DNA of 64,000 bases from Phymorhynchus buccinoides (GCA_017654935.2 CM065710.1:11297120-11361119); one strand, 5' to 3'; positions 34,229-44,559 are shown, numbered from the stretch's first letter. The notes: generated by a model from the sequence alone, not told the origin. Translations and numbers: made by a program.

Positions 34229-36748
34229 ATGTTGGATAACCTATTGTCCTCTGAAGAAACTGTTAGTCGTGATGATATTAATAATGTAGTCGGGTACATA
34301 CGGGATATACTTTTCAAAAGCGGAATTGACAATGCCATGCTTAAAAATAATAATAAAAAAAAAATCGAAAATATAAACGAAAGAATAATAACTGCCCATG
34401 GTTTAACCAGGCATGTGAAAACAAGCGTAAACATTTCTTCACTGCTAAGAACCGATATAACGGTGCAAAATCTGCTCCAAATCTTGCCAGTAAAAAAAAG
34501 AGCAAGTTGTGTATACAAAAAATAAATAAATAAACAGTTTAGACTTTATCAAGCAAAAATAGCAAATAATATTCGATCTCTTAAAAATTCTGATCCCAAA
34601 GCTTACTGGAAAATAATCAATGGACCTAAATTAGAAAGAGAAGAACTTTATTCGAAAATATCATGCGATACTTTTTATGAATATTTCAAAACAATGAATG
34701 CTGAATCAGACGAAACAGGAACAGACGTGGGCCCTGAAGTAGATGATAACAGCAACAACATCCTTAACAATCCCTTCACTGAGGAAGAAGTAAAGAAAGC
34801 TATTCAGGAGTTGAAATCTAACAAAGCCCATGGGTACGACAGTACATTGAACGAGTTCTTAAAAGCCTCAAGTGTTAAAATGATGTCACTATATACAAAG
34901 CTTTTCAATTTGATTATTTCTAGTGGAAAGATTCCCGAAGAATGGGCCATCGGCAAAATAATTCCTATCTATAAACAAAAGGGTAATGATAAAGACCCAG
35001 GAAATTATAGAGGAATTACATTACTAAGCTGTTTTGGTAAGTTGTTTACTAGCCTACTTAACAAAAGATTAAATGTTTTCTTTAATATGAATTCTACAAT
35101 TGGAAATGAACAAGCGGGTTTCCGTGCAGGGCACTCCACTATCGATCATGTATTCACCCTCCATTGCATTATTGATTATTTTTTGTCAAAAAAAAGAAAT
35201 TGTATTGCTTGTTTGTGGACTATGAAAAAGCGTTTGATTATGTAAATAGAGCTTTTTTGTGGCAAAAACGTATTAATTCGGGTATAAAAGGTTCCATCTT
35301 GAGAGTTATAATAGACATGTACAATTCAGCTAAGTCAGTTGTTAAAGTTGGAGGACAATGTTCAAATTCTTTTAAATGTACAACAGGCGTTCGGCAAGGT
35401 GAACATCTTTCTCCTGTATTGTTTGCTATCTATCTTAATGATCTCCAATTATGTATAAGTGAGGAAATGAATGGACTGAATAGTTTAAAGCGGGAAGCTG
35501 GAGGACTTGGGTGGGGGGAAGAAGACCAACATTTAATGTTAAAAATGTTCTTGTTGCTGTATGCCGATGACACAACCGTGTGTGCAGAATCAGTCGAAGA
35601 TTTGCAAAAGGCTTTGGATGCTATGTATACATACTGTAATAGATGGGATCTAAGAGTTAATGTAGCTAAGACTAATGTTGTGGTGTTTTCAAGAGGTAAA
35701 ATACGTAACATTCCTCATTTTTATTATAATGGACGGCGGATTGAAACTGTATTCGGGTTTAATTATCTAGGCATTTATTTCAATTACAATAATAAATTCA
35801 ATCTTGCCCCAAAAAAGCTTTATGATAAAGCATCAAGAGCCATGTTTTGCCTTCTGAAAAACAGCAAAAAGATATTATTACCATTAGATATAAAAATTGA
35901 GCTATTCGACAGAATGATTGCACCAATACTTCTTTATGGTTGTGAGGTGTGGTGTCACAATATGACTGATTTAGCATCCAAGTTGCAACTTCGATACTAC
36001 AAAATGATAAAAATAAGTCTACAAATAAGTCTACACCAAACTGCATGGTTTATGGAGAACTAGGACAGTATCCTATAGAGATTCAAGCAAAGAGCAGAAT
36101 GCTGTGTTATTGGTTTAAACTTGTGAATGACGTTAATCAGTCTAAATTTTCTTGCATAATGTATCGTTTTATGTTACATCTGTATGGAGAGAACAAACAT
36201 CTGTCACCTTCTTAATGTGTGTTAATACTTTATTAAATAACCTAGGAATGACTGGTTTTTGGACTCAGCAAACCCATCCTAACATATCACTAAACTGGTT
36301 TAAGTCCAAAGTGTTACGTTCTTTGAAAGATCAATTTATTCAACATTGGTATTCACAATTAAATGAAAAGCAAATGTTCAGTAATTACATACTATATAAG
36401 GACGTTTTTTATATTGAAAATTATTTAAAAGCTTTACCCGAAAACTTAGCCATTTTGTTTGTTAAATTTAGAACATTAAACCATAAACTACCAATTCAAA
36501 CAGGTAGGATTCAAAACATCCCACACAACGAACGATTCTGTCCTAAGTGCGAACACCGTGTGTTGGGAGACGAATTCCATTACATCTTTGAATGCCAAGC
36601 CTTCCAAGAACCAAGGAAACTATATTTGCCAAAGTTTTGCCAGAAAAGACCAAATATTATTAAGTTTCATTCTCTATTCCAAACAACAAATACAAAAATC
36701 CTCATTCGCTTAATTAGTTTTATTAAGATAATTGTAAAATATTTCTAA
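34229..36748 (+). pseudogene. LINE-A ORF2, reverse transcriptase and zinc knuckle, frame-broken
   Basis: The RT pieces in order are: a linker with P-W-F-N-Q-A-C-E in an alternate frame near 34400; N-P-F-T-E-E-E-V-K-K-A-I from 34770; S-N-K-A-H-G-Y-D near 34825; PGNYRGITLLSCFGKLFTSL near 35000; G-N-E-Q-A-G-F-R-A-G-H-S; L-F-V-D-Y-E-K-A-F-D after a shift near 35190-35215; T-G-V-R-Q-G-E-H-L-S-P-V-L-F; and L-L-Y-A-D-D-T-T with the catalytic aspartates near 35560. A stop at 36061 and another shift precede the C-terminal frame 36152-36748, which ends with C-P-K-C-E-H-R-V-L-G-D-E-F-H-Y-I-F-E-C. It cannot make a working enzyme as read. Confidence 0.88.
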
Positions 36749-37247
36749 GACCTTTCTTTATTTTGTTAGGCTATAAACCCTTCCACTTAGGTGAGAGTAA
36801 ATGGTATTTTAAAACACAAATATTGTGTCCATGCAGTGTTCTTTTTTTTCTGTAGTTACATCCCATCACTAGTGATTGGGATAATTAGTTCTCTGCATTT
36901 TTTATGTTTAAATTTGATGTATGCATATATAGCTTTTTATGTGTGCGTATGTGAGAGAGTATACTAGATTGTGTAAGGTTGGTTTGTGAGGCACTATATA
37001 CCGCTATGTTTCTCTCTGCTGGTTATGTGTGTAATGTTTCATTTGGAAGTAGTTACATGTATTATGTAACAATTTCATGTACCCCCTGGGGGGTTTGGAA
37101 ATAAACTTACTTTGACTTATCACACCAAACGTCTTTCTCCCTCTCTCTTAAATGTATTTCATTTTTTGTATAAAGCCACACGCCTGAGCTTGCTTCCTTC
37201 AAAAATTTGTTTTGAATGATAATCAAAGTACATGTCAAGTAGTCAGT

Positions 37248-37331
37248 GCGCGCGCGCGCGTGTATGTGTGTGTGTGTGTGTGTGTGCGTGTGCGTGTGTG
37301 CGTGTACGCGCGCGTGTGTGTGTGTGTACAT

Positions 37332-37369
<38 letters not shown>

Positions 37370-37397
37370 ATTTTTCTCTCTGTGTGTGCGTGTGTGT
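37248..37397. repeat. (TG)n microsatellite
   Basis: TG with GCGCG and TACATACG interruptions. The right-arm equivalent is 53805-53950 as CA. Confidence 0.95.
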
Positions 37398-37466
37398 CAA
37401 GTCAAGTCAAGTCAAAATGATCTTTATTGACGATAAAAGAATAAGTTTGATCAAGCTGTTTTACAT

Positions 37467-37470
<4 letters not shown>
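37398..37470 (-). mobile_element. 3' terminus of a LINE (minus strand)
   Basis: On the minus strand this reads CTTATTCTTTTATCGTCAAT, then AAAGATCATTTTGAC and three TTGAC repeats. That is an AATAAA signal and a short repeat tail like those at 11675 and 32700. Only the last 70 bp of the element remain between two TG runs. The same fragment lies at 53728-53800 (+). Confidence 0.6.
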
Positions 37471-37501
<31 letters not shown>

Positions 37502-37610
37502 ATGCATGGTGTGTGTGGTGTGTGTGGTGGGTGTGCGTGCGTGCGTGTGTGGGTACGTGCGTGCGTGTGTGCGTGCGTGCGTGTGTGCATGGTGTGTGTG
37601 TGTGGGGGGG
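37471..37610. repeat. (TG)n microsatellite
   Basis: TG and TGCG run following the LINE terminus; the right arm shows the same run as CA at 53590-53727 with a few differences. Confidence 0.95.
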
Positions 37611-37614
37611 AAAA

Positions 37615-37811
37615 GCTTTAAGAATGTAAATTTCTCAGAAACGGCCTACCGGTCGGTAGTGTACCGGTGTTGCGTGAAATACCTCTCCCGTAAAATGCGT
37701 CCCCTTTCCTCTTTCGAATTGTCCGCTGTCTGGGAAGGATTCTCCCCTGAATACATTCAGAGGCGTCTTGTGGCGTGCAGGAAGAACAGAGGATTCATCA
37801 CTAAATATTGA
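37615..37811 (+). pseudogene. unrecognised ORF fragment conserved in both arms
   Basis: After the TG run the frame reads S-E-T-A-Y-R-S-V-V-Y-R-C-C-V-K-Y-L-S-R-K-M and R-P-L-S-S-F-E-L-S-A-V-W-E-G-F, ending K-N-R-G-F-I-T-K-Y at a TGA at 37809-37811. The composition looks like real protein rather than repeat. The apparent start lies in microsatellite DNA, so it is 5'-truncated. The right arm has the same peptide at 53384-53580, ending T-K-F and open a little further. I do not recognise the family. Confidence 0.4.
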
Positions 37812-38074
37812 GAAGTCAGTGATATTTTTCTAAAAATTTATAATTAATTATTTTTGTCTGCGTGGGTGTTTGTACGTTGACATTGTCCGCCAATTTGGAA
37901 AAATGCGAAACTAAGTGCCATGGGTCTGTAGGCTACGTCGATTTCTCAGCAAAGATGTAGATTTACACCCCTCCCGCTCAATTTGTCGGATCTTTCAGTG
38001 TAGATTGAGCACTTAAATCTCATTATTTAAAAAACAAAATAGTTGACTCTTTTCCGTAGCGATTAGGTCACGGT
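37812..38074. other. unassigned arm sequence
   Basis: AT-rich, without recognisable coding or terminal repeats; matched in the right arm at 53123-53383. Confidence 0.5.
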
Positions 38075-38078
38075 TCTA

Positions 38079-38112
<34 letters not shown>

Positions 38113-38335
38113 GTGCTCATGCACTTAGCACACGTTAAGCCCAGTGGCAAGGAAAAAGTTGTCATTCGGTCAAAAGTGACCCCCTCCCTTCCTTCCTTAT
38201 CAGTCACACAAAAATGGCATGCAATTTTTTAAAAAATTGGGTGGCGCGCCTCTGGCTGCGACGCGCTCTCCAGTGTGGGAGCAGCCCGAATTTCACAGAG
38301 ACGCCTCTGTGACTATATTAATGTACCTAACCTAA
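38075..38335 (+). mobile_element. SINE, 5'-truncated
   Basis: Starts at CTTTCGGATGAGACGATAAA, carries the GCAAGGAAAAAGTTGTCATT and GGCGCGCCTCTGGCTGCGAC landmarks, and ends CAGAGACGCCTCTGTGACTA. Same family as the tRNA-headed copy at 12325-12690 but lacking the head. Paired with 52862-53122 in the other arm. Confidence 0.75.
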
Positions 38336-38648
38336 CCTGCGCAAGGTGACTTATTTCACGGGATGACTTATTTCTCAAGACACCGGTCCGGGTCTGACCC
38401 CAGGCAATTGTTCCAAACCTGCAGGATACTGCAAAATAAAGGTCTAAGGCCAACTAAGTTAATCCCCTCCCAAAACCCCCACATTTTTTTTTCTTCTTTG
38501 TTGTGTGTTGTAAATTGTCTTTCTTGAAAATGAACATTAGGCCTACTAGGTATTTTCTTCTTCTGTTTGTTGTTTGTTGTGCTGTCTCCGTAACTCTATA
38601 GGCACTGCATGTGTGGACGAGGCAGCATGATCAGCTTACAGTTACCAC
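38336..38648. other. unassigned arm sequence
   Basis: No coding similarity seen; T-rich patches and CTAACCTAACCT at 38328-38338. Matched at 52550-52861. Confidence 0.5.
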
Positions 38649-38866
38649 TAGGGGAAGACGGGGTAAAAAGCGCATGGGCGGGTAAGAAGCCCACCCCAAT
38701 TATCTCATGAAATAAAGAAAATTTCAGTCAAATTTGCCCATGGGACGAATGCTAGACATTAACGCTCGTCTCATGGGCAAAATGAGACTGAAATGTGCTT
38801 CATTTCATGAGATAATTGGGGTGGGCTTCTTACCCGCCCATGCGCTTTTTACCCCGTCTTCCCCTA
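38649..38866. mobile_element. hairpin MITE (copy 2)
   Basis: 218 bp, nearly perfect palindrome: TAGGGGAAGACGGGGTAAAA on the left and the complement ending CGTCTTCCCCTA on the right. Arms of about 100 bp meet at a short centre with GACATTAACGCTCGTC. No coding capacity. It lies immediately 5' of the LINE-B leader. Confidence 0.93.
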
Positions 38867-39075
38867 CCTAAAGACTTGAACACTTCAGTAGCCCAACCAA
38901 ACTTTACACACGCGCGTGCGCACATACACACACAGACACAGACACACACACACACATACATACACACGCGCGTGCGCACAGACACACACAGACACACACA
39001 CATACAGACTTCCGGGACAATGGCGACGATGAGAAACAACTGATACAAGCTCGGTAAAAGAAATTCAAAAACAGA
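38867..39075 (+). promoter_or_regulatory. LINE-B 5' leader (presumed), left arm
   Basis: Sequence between the hairpin MITE and the LINE-B ORF1 start codon. It begins CCTAAAGACTTGAACACTTC, has a CA/GCGCGC-rich middle, and near 39015 contains GGGACAATGGCGACGATGAG, which resembles a YY1-type initiator site (ATGGCG). An internal promoter is expected for a LINE; this assignment is inference. Confidence 0.35.
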
Positions 39076-39239
39076 ATGTCAAATGAAGATATAGCGATAA
39101 TATCTTGCAACAACTCGAAAGCAAAACGACAAGGAAGGAAAATTTACGCAGTAAGTTGCGGTAGAGTAACTGGGATTTTCGAAAACTGGAATCAGGCATC
39201 GCAATCAGTAAACGGCTACCCAAAGGCTAGCCATAAAGG
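39076..39239 (+). CDS. LINE-B ORF1 N-terminus with RNase H1-type hybrid-binding domain (left arm, interrupted)
   Basis: Starts [10 protein letters not shown] and reads [17 protein letters not shown], then [12 protein letters not shown]. This matches the N-terminal RNA:DNA hybrid-binding domain of eukaryotic RNase H1 (also called the viroplasmin-like fold): YAV-x-x-GR-x-x-G-[IV]-[FY]-x-x-W, then V-x-G-[FY]-P-x-A-x-x-K. At K-G the frame runs into the LTR element at 39240. The intact continuation is seen on the far side of the same insertion in the right arm. Confidence 0.85.
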
Positions 39240-39457
39240 TGAAGTATTTTCACTTCAGCTCTACTAACTACTTCCCCCCCACCCCCCATAGTCCTACTCT
39301 AACGACTACATCGGGGACTTACTTTCTTCACACGTCGTCGTGACCCGGCCTCTCTCTTAGGTCTGTCCTCGCGTCCCCCCAGCCTCGTTCTCGCCTCTCT
39401 CTCCGACCTGCCCCCTATCTTCCTAATTACCCCCCCCTTCCCTTGGCTCTTACCACA
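39240..39457 (-). repeat. 3' long terminal repeat of the left TatD LTR element
   Basis: 218 bp, matching 47182-47399 and 51741-51958 in complement. Ends TG...CA. Pyrimidine-rich on this strand. The first 18 bases (GAAGTATTTTCACTTCAG) can fold into a small GAAGT/ACTTC hairpin at the very terminus. Confidence 0.9.
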
Positions 39458-40084
39458 CTCTCCCCCCTTTACTTTTTAGGTTTCCCCTCCCATCCCATAG
39501 CTCAAAACCCCTTAAAAACTAAACCTATTTAATAAATCCACGAACTCCCCAACGCTACTAAGTTCCTTTAACAAAACACCAAATTCAATAACTCTCAAAC
39601 GCAACAACTTCTTTTAACACAACACCAAATTCAATAACTCTCCAATGCAACAACAACCCTTCATAATCTTCGAACTTGTAAAACCAAGTCCACTGTCCCA
39701 TCAAAAACTCCCTTCATTAATTAATACATTAACAAATCTTAATGAGGAGAAACCCTCTACAAAGGATTTCCCCACTAACCACAAGAAAATACATCATAAA
39801 AATTCTCTTCCTACGCTGCAGACCCCTCTACAAAGGAGTCCACAGAAAGAGAACCAAATCGAACAATTTTACTAGCCCCACCCCCAGCCTCCCCCCTTCT
39901 TCCCATTCCCCCAAACCTCCTCCCCCCTTCCCTTTTCCCAAACCTCCCTTCCCTTTTCCCGAACCTCCCTTCCCTTTTCCCCAGCCTCTCCCTACCCTCT
40001 TCCCATTCCTCCCTTCCCTTTTCCCGAACCTCCCTTCCTTTTTTCCCAGCCTCTCCGATCCTGTCTGAGGACCCACATACTGCT

Positions 40085-41057
40085 GAAGAATCCCGGGTGG
40101 TTTCTTCGTTGGCCGTACCCCGACCTCCTAGCCCCACCGTGTTTGTGAGCGCCCTGGCCTCCCTAAGCATAGATCCTATGGGGATCCCTTCTCGAGAAGG
40201 GAATTGGATGCGTAGGACCATCCTTGAGGATTGCTCCTGCCATAATGTTCCTCCTGTAGTTTAGACTTGTAGGCCTGCGAATCAAAGGCCTAACTCGCCT
40301 AAAGCTACAGCATGGCATCTGCAGGAGAAGTCTGGACGAGTCCGATCCACCTTCCTTGCCTGCTTATCCCATTACCGAGTAGTTTGACTGCACTCTTGGG
40401 ATGTATGCCAAAAGGCATACAGCATTGGTCTGACCTGCTCAAGTGGTCTTGTAGTTCTTTATTTTTCACAAATAAGAAGCAAGCCCACACCCCCCCGCAG
40501 TTGGACATTCATCTGGCTCGGGTCTCCCACTCTCCTGCATAGGGCTGACCGATTAGAAGTCAGTTTCCCTGTTTGTTACAGTAACCGAACCGATACCTGC
40601 TGAGCCCTTACCCTCTCAAACGTCCTGTCCAAATGAAATGTGCATCATATAGGAATGGCTTACTTGCCTCTCTCCTCCCCTCGGTCCCATCCCTCCATTT
40701 CCATTCCTTTCTCCCCCTTGTTTTCAACCAAGCGCACTGATGCCATACTTTCCGCTAGCTTGGCTTCCCACCGCTATCAACCTCCCCGAGTTCCTGAAAC
40801 TTCCCTTCCCGTCAAGATCCAACAACCTCGCAGTCACTCTGCACTGTGTGACCCGGATCTTGTGCTCACGCTTTCTTCAAACCAAATTTTTTTTTTTAAC
40901 TTCAGCTTCTTCACCCTCCCAGCCCCTTTGTCCCCCTGAAGTCCCGGTTCCCTCACTTGCCAGATCGCACGTGTTACTCAAAAGAATCAATGGTGCCCCC
41001 GGGTCACCTCCCTCAAGGCCCTATGTCTGCCTAACCTCTGCCTCCATACCTGTTCAT
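40085..41057 (-). pseudogene. TatD-family nuclease, truncated copy in the left LTR element
   Basis: Minus-strand frames beginning at the ATG near 41057 (M-N-R-Y-G-G) carry, after several indels, A-C-F-L-F-V-K-N-K-E-L-Q-D-H-L and F-G-I-H-P-K-S-A-V-K-L, the GIHP strand of TatD. These are followed by G-L-G-G-R-G-T-A-N-E-E-T. The frame then jumps into the 21-bp minisatellite near 40076: AGGATC at the break matches both sides, indicating a deletion at short homology that removed the second half of the nuclease. Non-functional. Confidence 0.8.
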
Positions 41058-41102
41058 TCTACTAGCTTCCTGATGGGGAGAAACCCATGAACTCCTGCAA
41101 AG

Positions 41103-42251
41103 TCATTGACCTTTCTCTTCGTCACCTGTTCCATAGGTTTCCTCCCCTCTAAGGTACCACTCTTCCAACACTTGTGATAACGGCAACTTGCACCCCCTCA
41201 CCCTGCCGGCTGTCCCCGAAGAGCTTGCCGGTTTTGCCAAGGCTTTGCCGGCTGGCCCAAAGTGGTGCGCCTGCTTTGGAGGGGGTCCACCTCTCATGGG
41301 TTCAGGAGCTAACCTCTTCAGTGAAGGCTCGTTACCCCTAGATCCCTGCAACGCCTCTCTCTGTATTGCCATTGCCACGGTTCGGGCGTCCAGTACCGTC
41401 CCTTCCGTACCTCTAAAGATATCGAGACAACGAAAGTTGTCCCGGTTTTCCTTTTCGGTAAAGAAAAGGAGGTGATATAGGACCTCCCAGTGCGCCATGA
41501 GGCAAACTGCTTCCAGGGGAAACAACCGGATGTTTTCTGGGAGATTCTCCCCAAGTACGTTGGCGTATCTGGACAACGCCTCACGGTCATAGCCGGTTAA
41601 GCCCACCCCCTGGCGTTGAACATATGACATGTTCTGCTGCCAGTACTGGTGAAGCTTGTAAACCGTCTGCGGTTCCCCAAAGAAATATGTCGCCAGACGC
41701 TCCATAGCATTGGCGAGCAGTGCAGCGTTTGCAAAATAGAACCCCGCTGGTAGGTGTTTGCTCACCATGTGTGCTCTCAAGTCTGGCACCGAAGTGCCCT
41801 GACAGAGTTTGCACGTGGTGGGTTTAACACCCTGAGCGGTCTCGTCTACTCTACCGGCCTGGGAAGTCATAGCCGGACTTGGGCTAGCATAGCTCCTCTT
41901 ATCTTGGTGATCGTCACCGGAACAGCCTGCCCTTCCGGCTTCCACTCCCCTGGCACTACCCTTACCCCCCGACTTCATGCCTCTTTCTTGGCCCTCTCTT
42001 TGCTTTGAGGCCTGCGAAGTCATAGCCGGACTTTGGCTGGCACAGTTCCTCTCATCTTGACGATTGTCACTGGAACAGCCCGCCTTTCCGGCTTCCACTC
42101 CACTGGCCCCACCTTTACCACCTTGGCTCCCCACTGGCTGAGACCGGCTTTGCACAAGAACTTGTGCGTAGCTTGGCTCATTTTTCCCCCTTGCCCCTCC
42201 CCGAATCATAGTTCCTCTTCCAACTACCCTTCCTCTACCCCCTTGCTCCAC
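41103..42251 (-). CDS. zinc-finger ORF upstream of TatD in the LTR element
   Basis: 382 codons, uninterrupted. N-terminus is Arg/Gly-rich (M-E-Q-G-G-R-G-R-V-V-G-R-G). Residues about 45-135 hold two similar Gly/Ala/Ser-rich repeats, each containing G-V-E-A-G-[KR]-A-G-C-S and S-P-A-M-T-S-Q-A. Residues about 145-168 form a single C2H2 finger, C-K-L-C-x10-H-M-V-S-K-H. The rest is a helical domain (A-M-E-R-L-A-T-Y-F-F, L-M-A-H-W-E-V-L-Y-H-L-L-F-F) with no family I can name. The basic Gly/Arg start plus a zinc finger could serve as a nucleic-acid-binding Gag substitute, but that is inference. Its stop lies about 45 bp before the TatD start, so the two ORFs are in tandem. Confidence 0.7.
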   Translation of the reverse strand: MEQGGRGRVVGRGTMIRGGARGKNEPSYAQVLVQSRSQPVGSQGGKGGASGVEAGKAGCSSDNRQDERNCASQSPAMTSQASKQREGQERGMKSGGKGSARGVEAGRAGCSGDDHQDKRSYASPSPAMTSQAGRVDETAQGVKPTTCKLCQGTSVPDLRAHMVSKHLPAGFYFANAALLANAMERLATYFFGEPQTVYKLHQYWQQNMSYVQRQGVGLTGYDREALSRYANVLGENLPENIRLFPLEAVCLMAHWEVLYHLLFFTEKENRDNFRCLDIFRGTEGTVLDARTVAMAIQREALQGSRGNEPSLKRLAPEPMRGGPPPKQAHHFGPAGKALAKPASSSGTAGRVRGCKLPLSQVLEEWYLRGEETYGTGDEEKGQ

Positions 42252-42653
42252 CCTACCTCTTCCTACTGCACGACACGCCCCTTTTTCCTTCCGCCTTCCC
42301 GTCCCCCAATCGTAATTCCCTTTCCTCTACCCACTTGCTCAACCCACCTCTTTTGTACTCCATGCCCTCCTCTACCGCCCACGTTCTCCCCACCCCTCCT
42401 CCCTTTCCCCCCCACTTCCGCTCCCCTCTCCACTCCCTCCTTTTCCACCCCCAGTTCCGCTCCCTTCCCTCCCCTCCTCCTTTTCCACCCCCACTTCCCT
42501 CTCCACCTCCTTCCACCCCCACTTCCGCTCCCTCTCCACGCCCCTCCTTTTCCACCCCCCTTCCTCCCACTCCTTTCCGCCCCTTGCCCTTCCACCTCGA
42601 GCTCCACTCCCGAACTCCGCCTCCTTGTCCCCCCCACCCTCGAACTTGTCCAT
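42252..42653. repeat. C-rich low-complexity tract before the gap
   Basis: Tandem-like C/T blocks such as CCACCCCCACTTCCGCTCCC recur several times. Contig end; the assembly stops here. Confidence 0.8.
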
Positions 42654-43153
42654 NNNNNNNNNNNNNNNNNNNNNNNNNNNNNNNNNNNNNNNNNNNNNNN
42701 NNNNNNNNNNNNNNNNNNNNNNNNNNNNNNNNNNNNNNNNNNNNNNNNNNNNNNNNNNNNNNNNNNNNNNNNNNNNNNNNNNNNNNNNNNNNNNNNNNNN
42801 NNNNNNNNNNNNNNNNNNNNNNNNNNNNNNNNNNNNNNNNNNNNNNNNNNNNNNNNNNNNNNNNNNNNNNNNNNNNNNNNNNNNNNNNNNNNNNNNNNNN
42901 NNNNNNNNNNNNNNNNNNNNNNNNNNNNNNNNNNNNNNNNNNNNNNNNNNNNNNNNNNNNNNNNNNNNNNNNNNNNNNNNNNNNNNNNNNNNNNNNNNNN
43001 NNNNNNNNNNNNNNNNNNNNNNNNNNNNNNNNNNNNNNNNNNNNNNNNNNNNNNNNNNNNNNNNNNNNNNNNNNNNNNNNNNNNNNNNNNNNNNNNNNNN
43101 NNNNNNNNNNNNNNNNNNNNNNNNNNNNNNNNNNNNNNNNNNNNNNNNNNNNN
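42654..43153. other. assembly gap (500 N) between the inverted arms
   Basis: Exactly 500 N, a fixed-size scaffold join. Left contig ends inside the LTR element; right contig begins inside LINE-B ORF2. Frames crossing it are artefacts. Confidence 0.99.
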
Positions 43154-44495
43154 TTTATATGCTTTTTTCTTTTTCTTAATTATTTTGTTATATATTTTCC
43201 TTGCATAAAAATATTTTTGATGTAGTGTTCGGTTAAATGGACTTCTATTTAATGCATTTAGTAAAGATTTGGTTTCTTTACGTTTTATTTCGCATTCTTT
43301 GTCAAACCATTTTTTATTTTGTCTTTTCCTTTTCTTCCCGTTTCTTTTTATTCTATAAGTTAAGCTTCCTTTACCTACATCCTGTAACAGTTGTGTAAAG
43401 TCTTCTACTACATTATTTATTGTTTTAGCGGGAGAAGTAAGGTTCTTAGCATCTGCTTTAAGAATGTCATTAATCTTTTTCATACGTGTTTTATTTTCTG
43501 AAGAAGTGAGGGCCTTTTGAAGTTTTGCCTCAGATTTTTTCATCCCAAAAGAAAGTAATATTTTCGTACATGTTTTTTTCATGTTCGTTATGTTTGGTTT
43601 CTCTATGTGTTTTGCTTCCTGTTTTATAGTAATTTTCTTTAGTGAGGTAATGATTTATCTTTAATGATATTGGACAATGATCTGAATAAGCTGTTAAATC
43701 GTGAACTTTCATATTGATTACATCATTCAATAAGTTTTGAGAGCATAATAAGTAATCAACAACGCTACATCCGTTGGGTGTGTAACAAGTATATCGACCT
43801 TGTAAGTCGCCAAGTGTTCTGCCATTGAGAATACTCATGTTACAGTCAATACATATAGATGTGAGTTTCCTACCAAGTTTTTGGACACAACTGTCCATAG
43901 AACATCTGTCATTTACCGTATTAAACGAGTAATGCTCAGGTAGTGGATATGTATTATTTTCCTTGTCCATTTGGATGTAATCAGGAATCGTGCCTGACCT
44001 TGCATTAAAGTCTCCGCACAAAATTACTTGTTCATTGCTGGATAGATTAATTAGATCAGCTTCGACTTTGTCCCATATACTGCTCGTAAAAGTTTTACCA
44101 AAAGAGGAATGTTCTGGGGGTATATACACACATCCTATGTATGTGGAATGTCCCTCTTTTTGCATTCTCAACCAAGCTATATCGCTGTTATTTGGGGGTA
44201 GAATCTTAACAAACTTTCTTAAGTTTTGTTTGATAAAAATCGATATACCCCCTGAAGACGTTTGAGCCTTTGCACGCTTGGGACGACAATAATGTATTCC
44301 TGGGGCGAAGTCTGCAAAATGTACTTTGCATGCAGTTTCATTGTCAAGGTGTGTCTCTTGCAGAAAGACTATATCATATTCTGATATAAATCTAATCACA
44401 TCATTTTCTTCTAATTTATTTATCTTTTGTCCATCAATGGTTTCTTTAAATCCCTTTACATTCCATGAAAGTATCTTTAAATTGTCAAGTTTCAT
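43154..44495 (-). CDS. LINE-B ORF2, APE endonuclease and linker (5' part)
   Basis: The frame starts M-K-L-D-N-L-K-I-L-S-W-N-V-K-G-F at 44495 and carries F-L-Q-E-T-H-L (catalytic Glu), S-S-G-G-I-S-I-F-I-K, L-C-G-D-F-N-A-R-S-G, C-S-V-V-D-Y-L-L and A-Y-S-D-H-C-P-I-S-L (SDH): all signature residues of a LINE APE endonuclease. A one-base shift in an A run near 43535 moves the frame to K-S-E-A-K-L-Q-K-A-L. The linker continues with K-K-W-F-D-K-E-C-E-I-K-R-K-E and runs into the gap before RT. ORF2 starts 64 bp after the end of ORF1. Confidence 0.9.
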
Positions 44496-44559
44496 TGTAC
44501 GTTAAATAAGGTGTGTGTTTGGTAGTGATTGAAAGCATTATATTGTTATACAGTGGAAA

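Larger units (their letters stand above)
32936..37118 (+). mobile_element. LINE-A, APE-type non-LTR retrotransposon, left copy
   Basis: Contains an endonuclease frame (32958-34142), an RT region broken into several frames (34229-36063), a C-terminal zinc-knuckle frame (36152-36748) and a 3' UTR. The UTR ends CCCCCTGGGGGGTTTGGAAA and then TAAACTTACTTTGACTT, giving an AATAAA signal. The order EN-RT-CCHC and the RT motif spelling suggest an I/Nimb- or L2-like group, but the clade is not settled. The 5' end is truncated or lacks ORF1. Confidence 0.9.
31560..41057 (+). repeat. left arm of a large inverted repeat
   Basis: Matches the complement of 49046-59640. Paired positions sum to about 91,197 from 31,560 to 40,076, then to about 90,103 after a roughly 1.1-kb deletion in this arm. 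The arms carry the same LINEs, SINE, hairpin MITE and nested LTR element, differing by scattered substitutions and single-base indels. The arm ends at the start of the TatD frame, inward of which the sequences diverge. Confidence 0.93.
39240..42653 (-). mobile_element. TatD-carrying LTR element, left copy (partial, minus strand)
   Basis: Its 3' LTR is 39240-39457 (TGAAGT...CCACA on the plus strand), inserted after AAGG (39236-39239). The polypurine tract complement CTCTCCCCCCTTTAC follows directly. Inward lie the 3' region with a 21-bp minisatellite (about 39880-40060), a TatD frame truncated by a roughly 1.1-kb deletion at 40076, and a zinc-finger ORF (41103-42251). A C/G-rich low-complexity stretch (42252-42653) then meets the scaffold gap, so the 5' LTR is not seen. 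Confidence 0.85.

Noticed and set aside
39076..39239. A host RNase H1 gene
   Set aside because: No catalytic RNase H domain follows. Read across the LTR insertion in the right arm, the domain is in frame with LINE-B ORF1.
42033..43582. Long frames on both strands across 42654-43153
   Set aside because: They cross the scaffold gap. Only the minus-strand part right of 43154 (LINE-B linker) and the zinc-finger ORF left of 42251 are supported.
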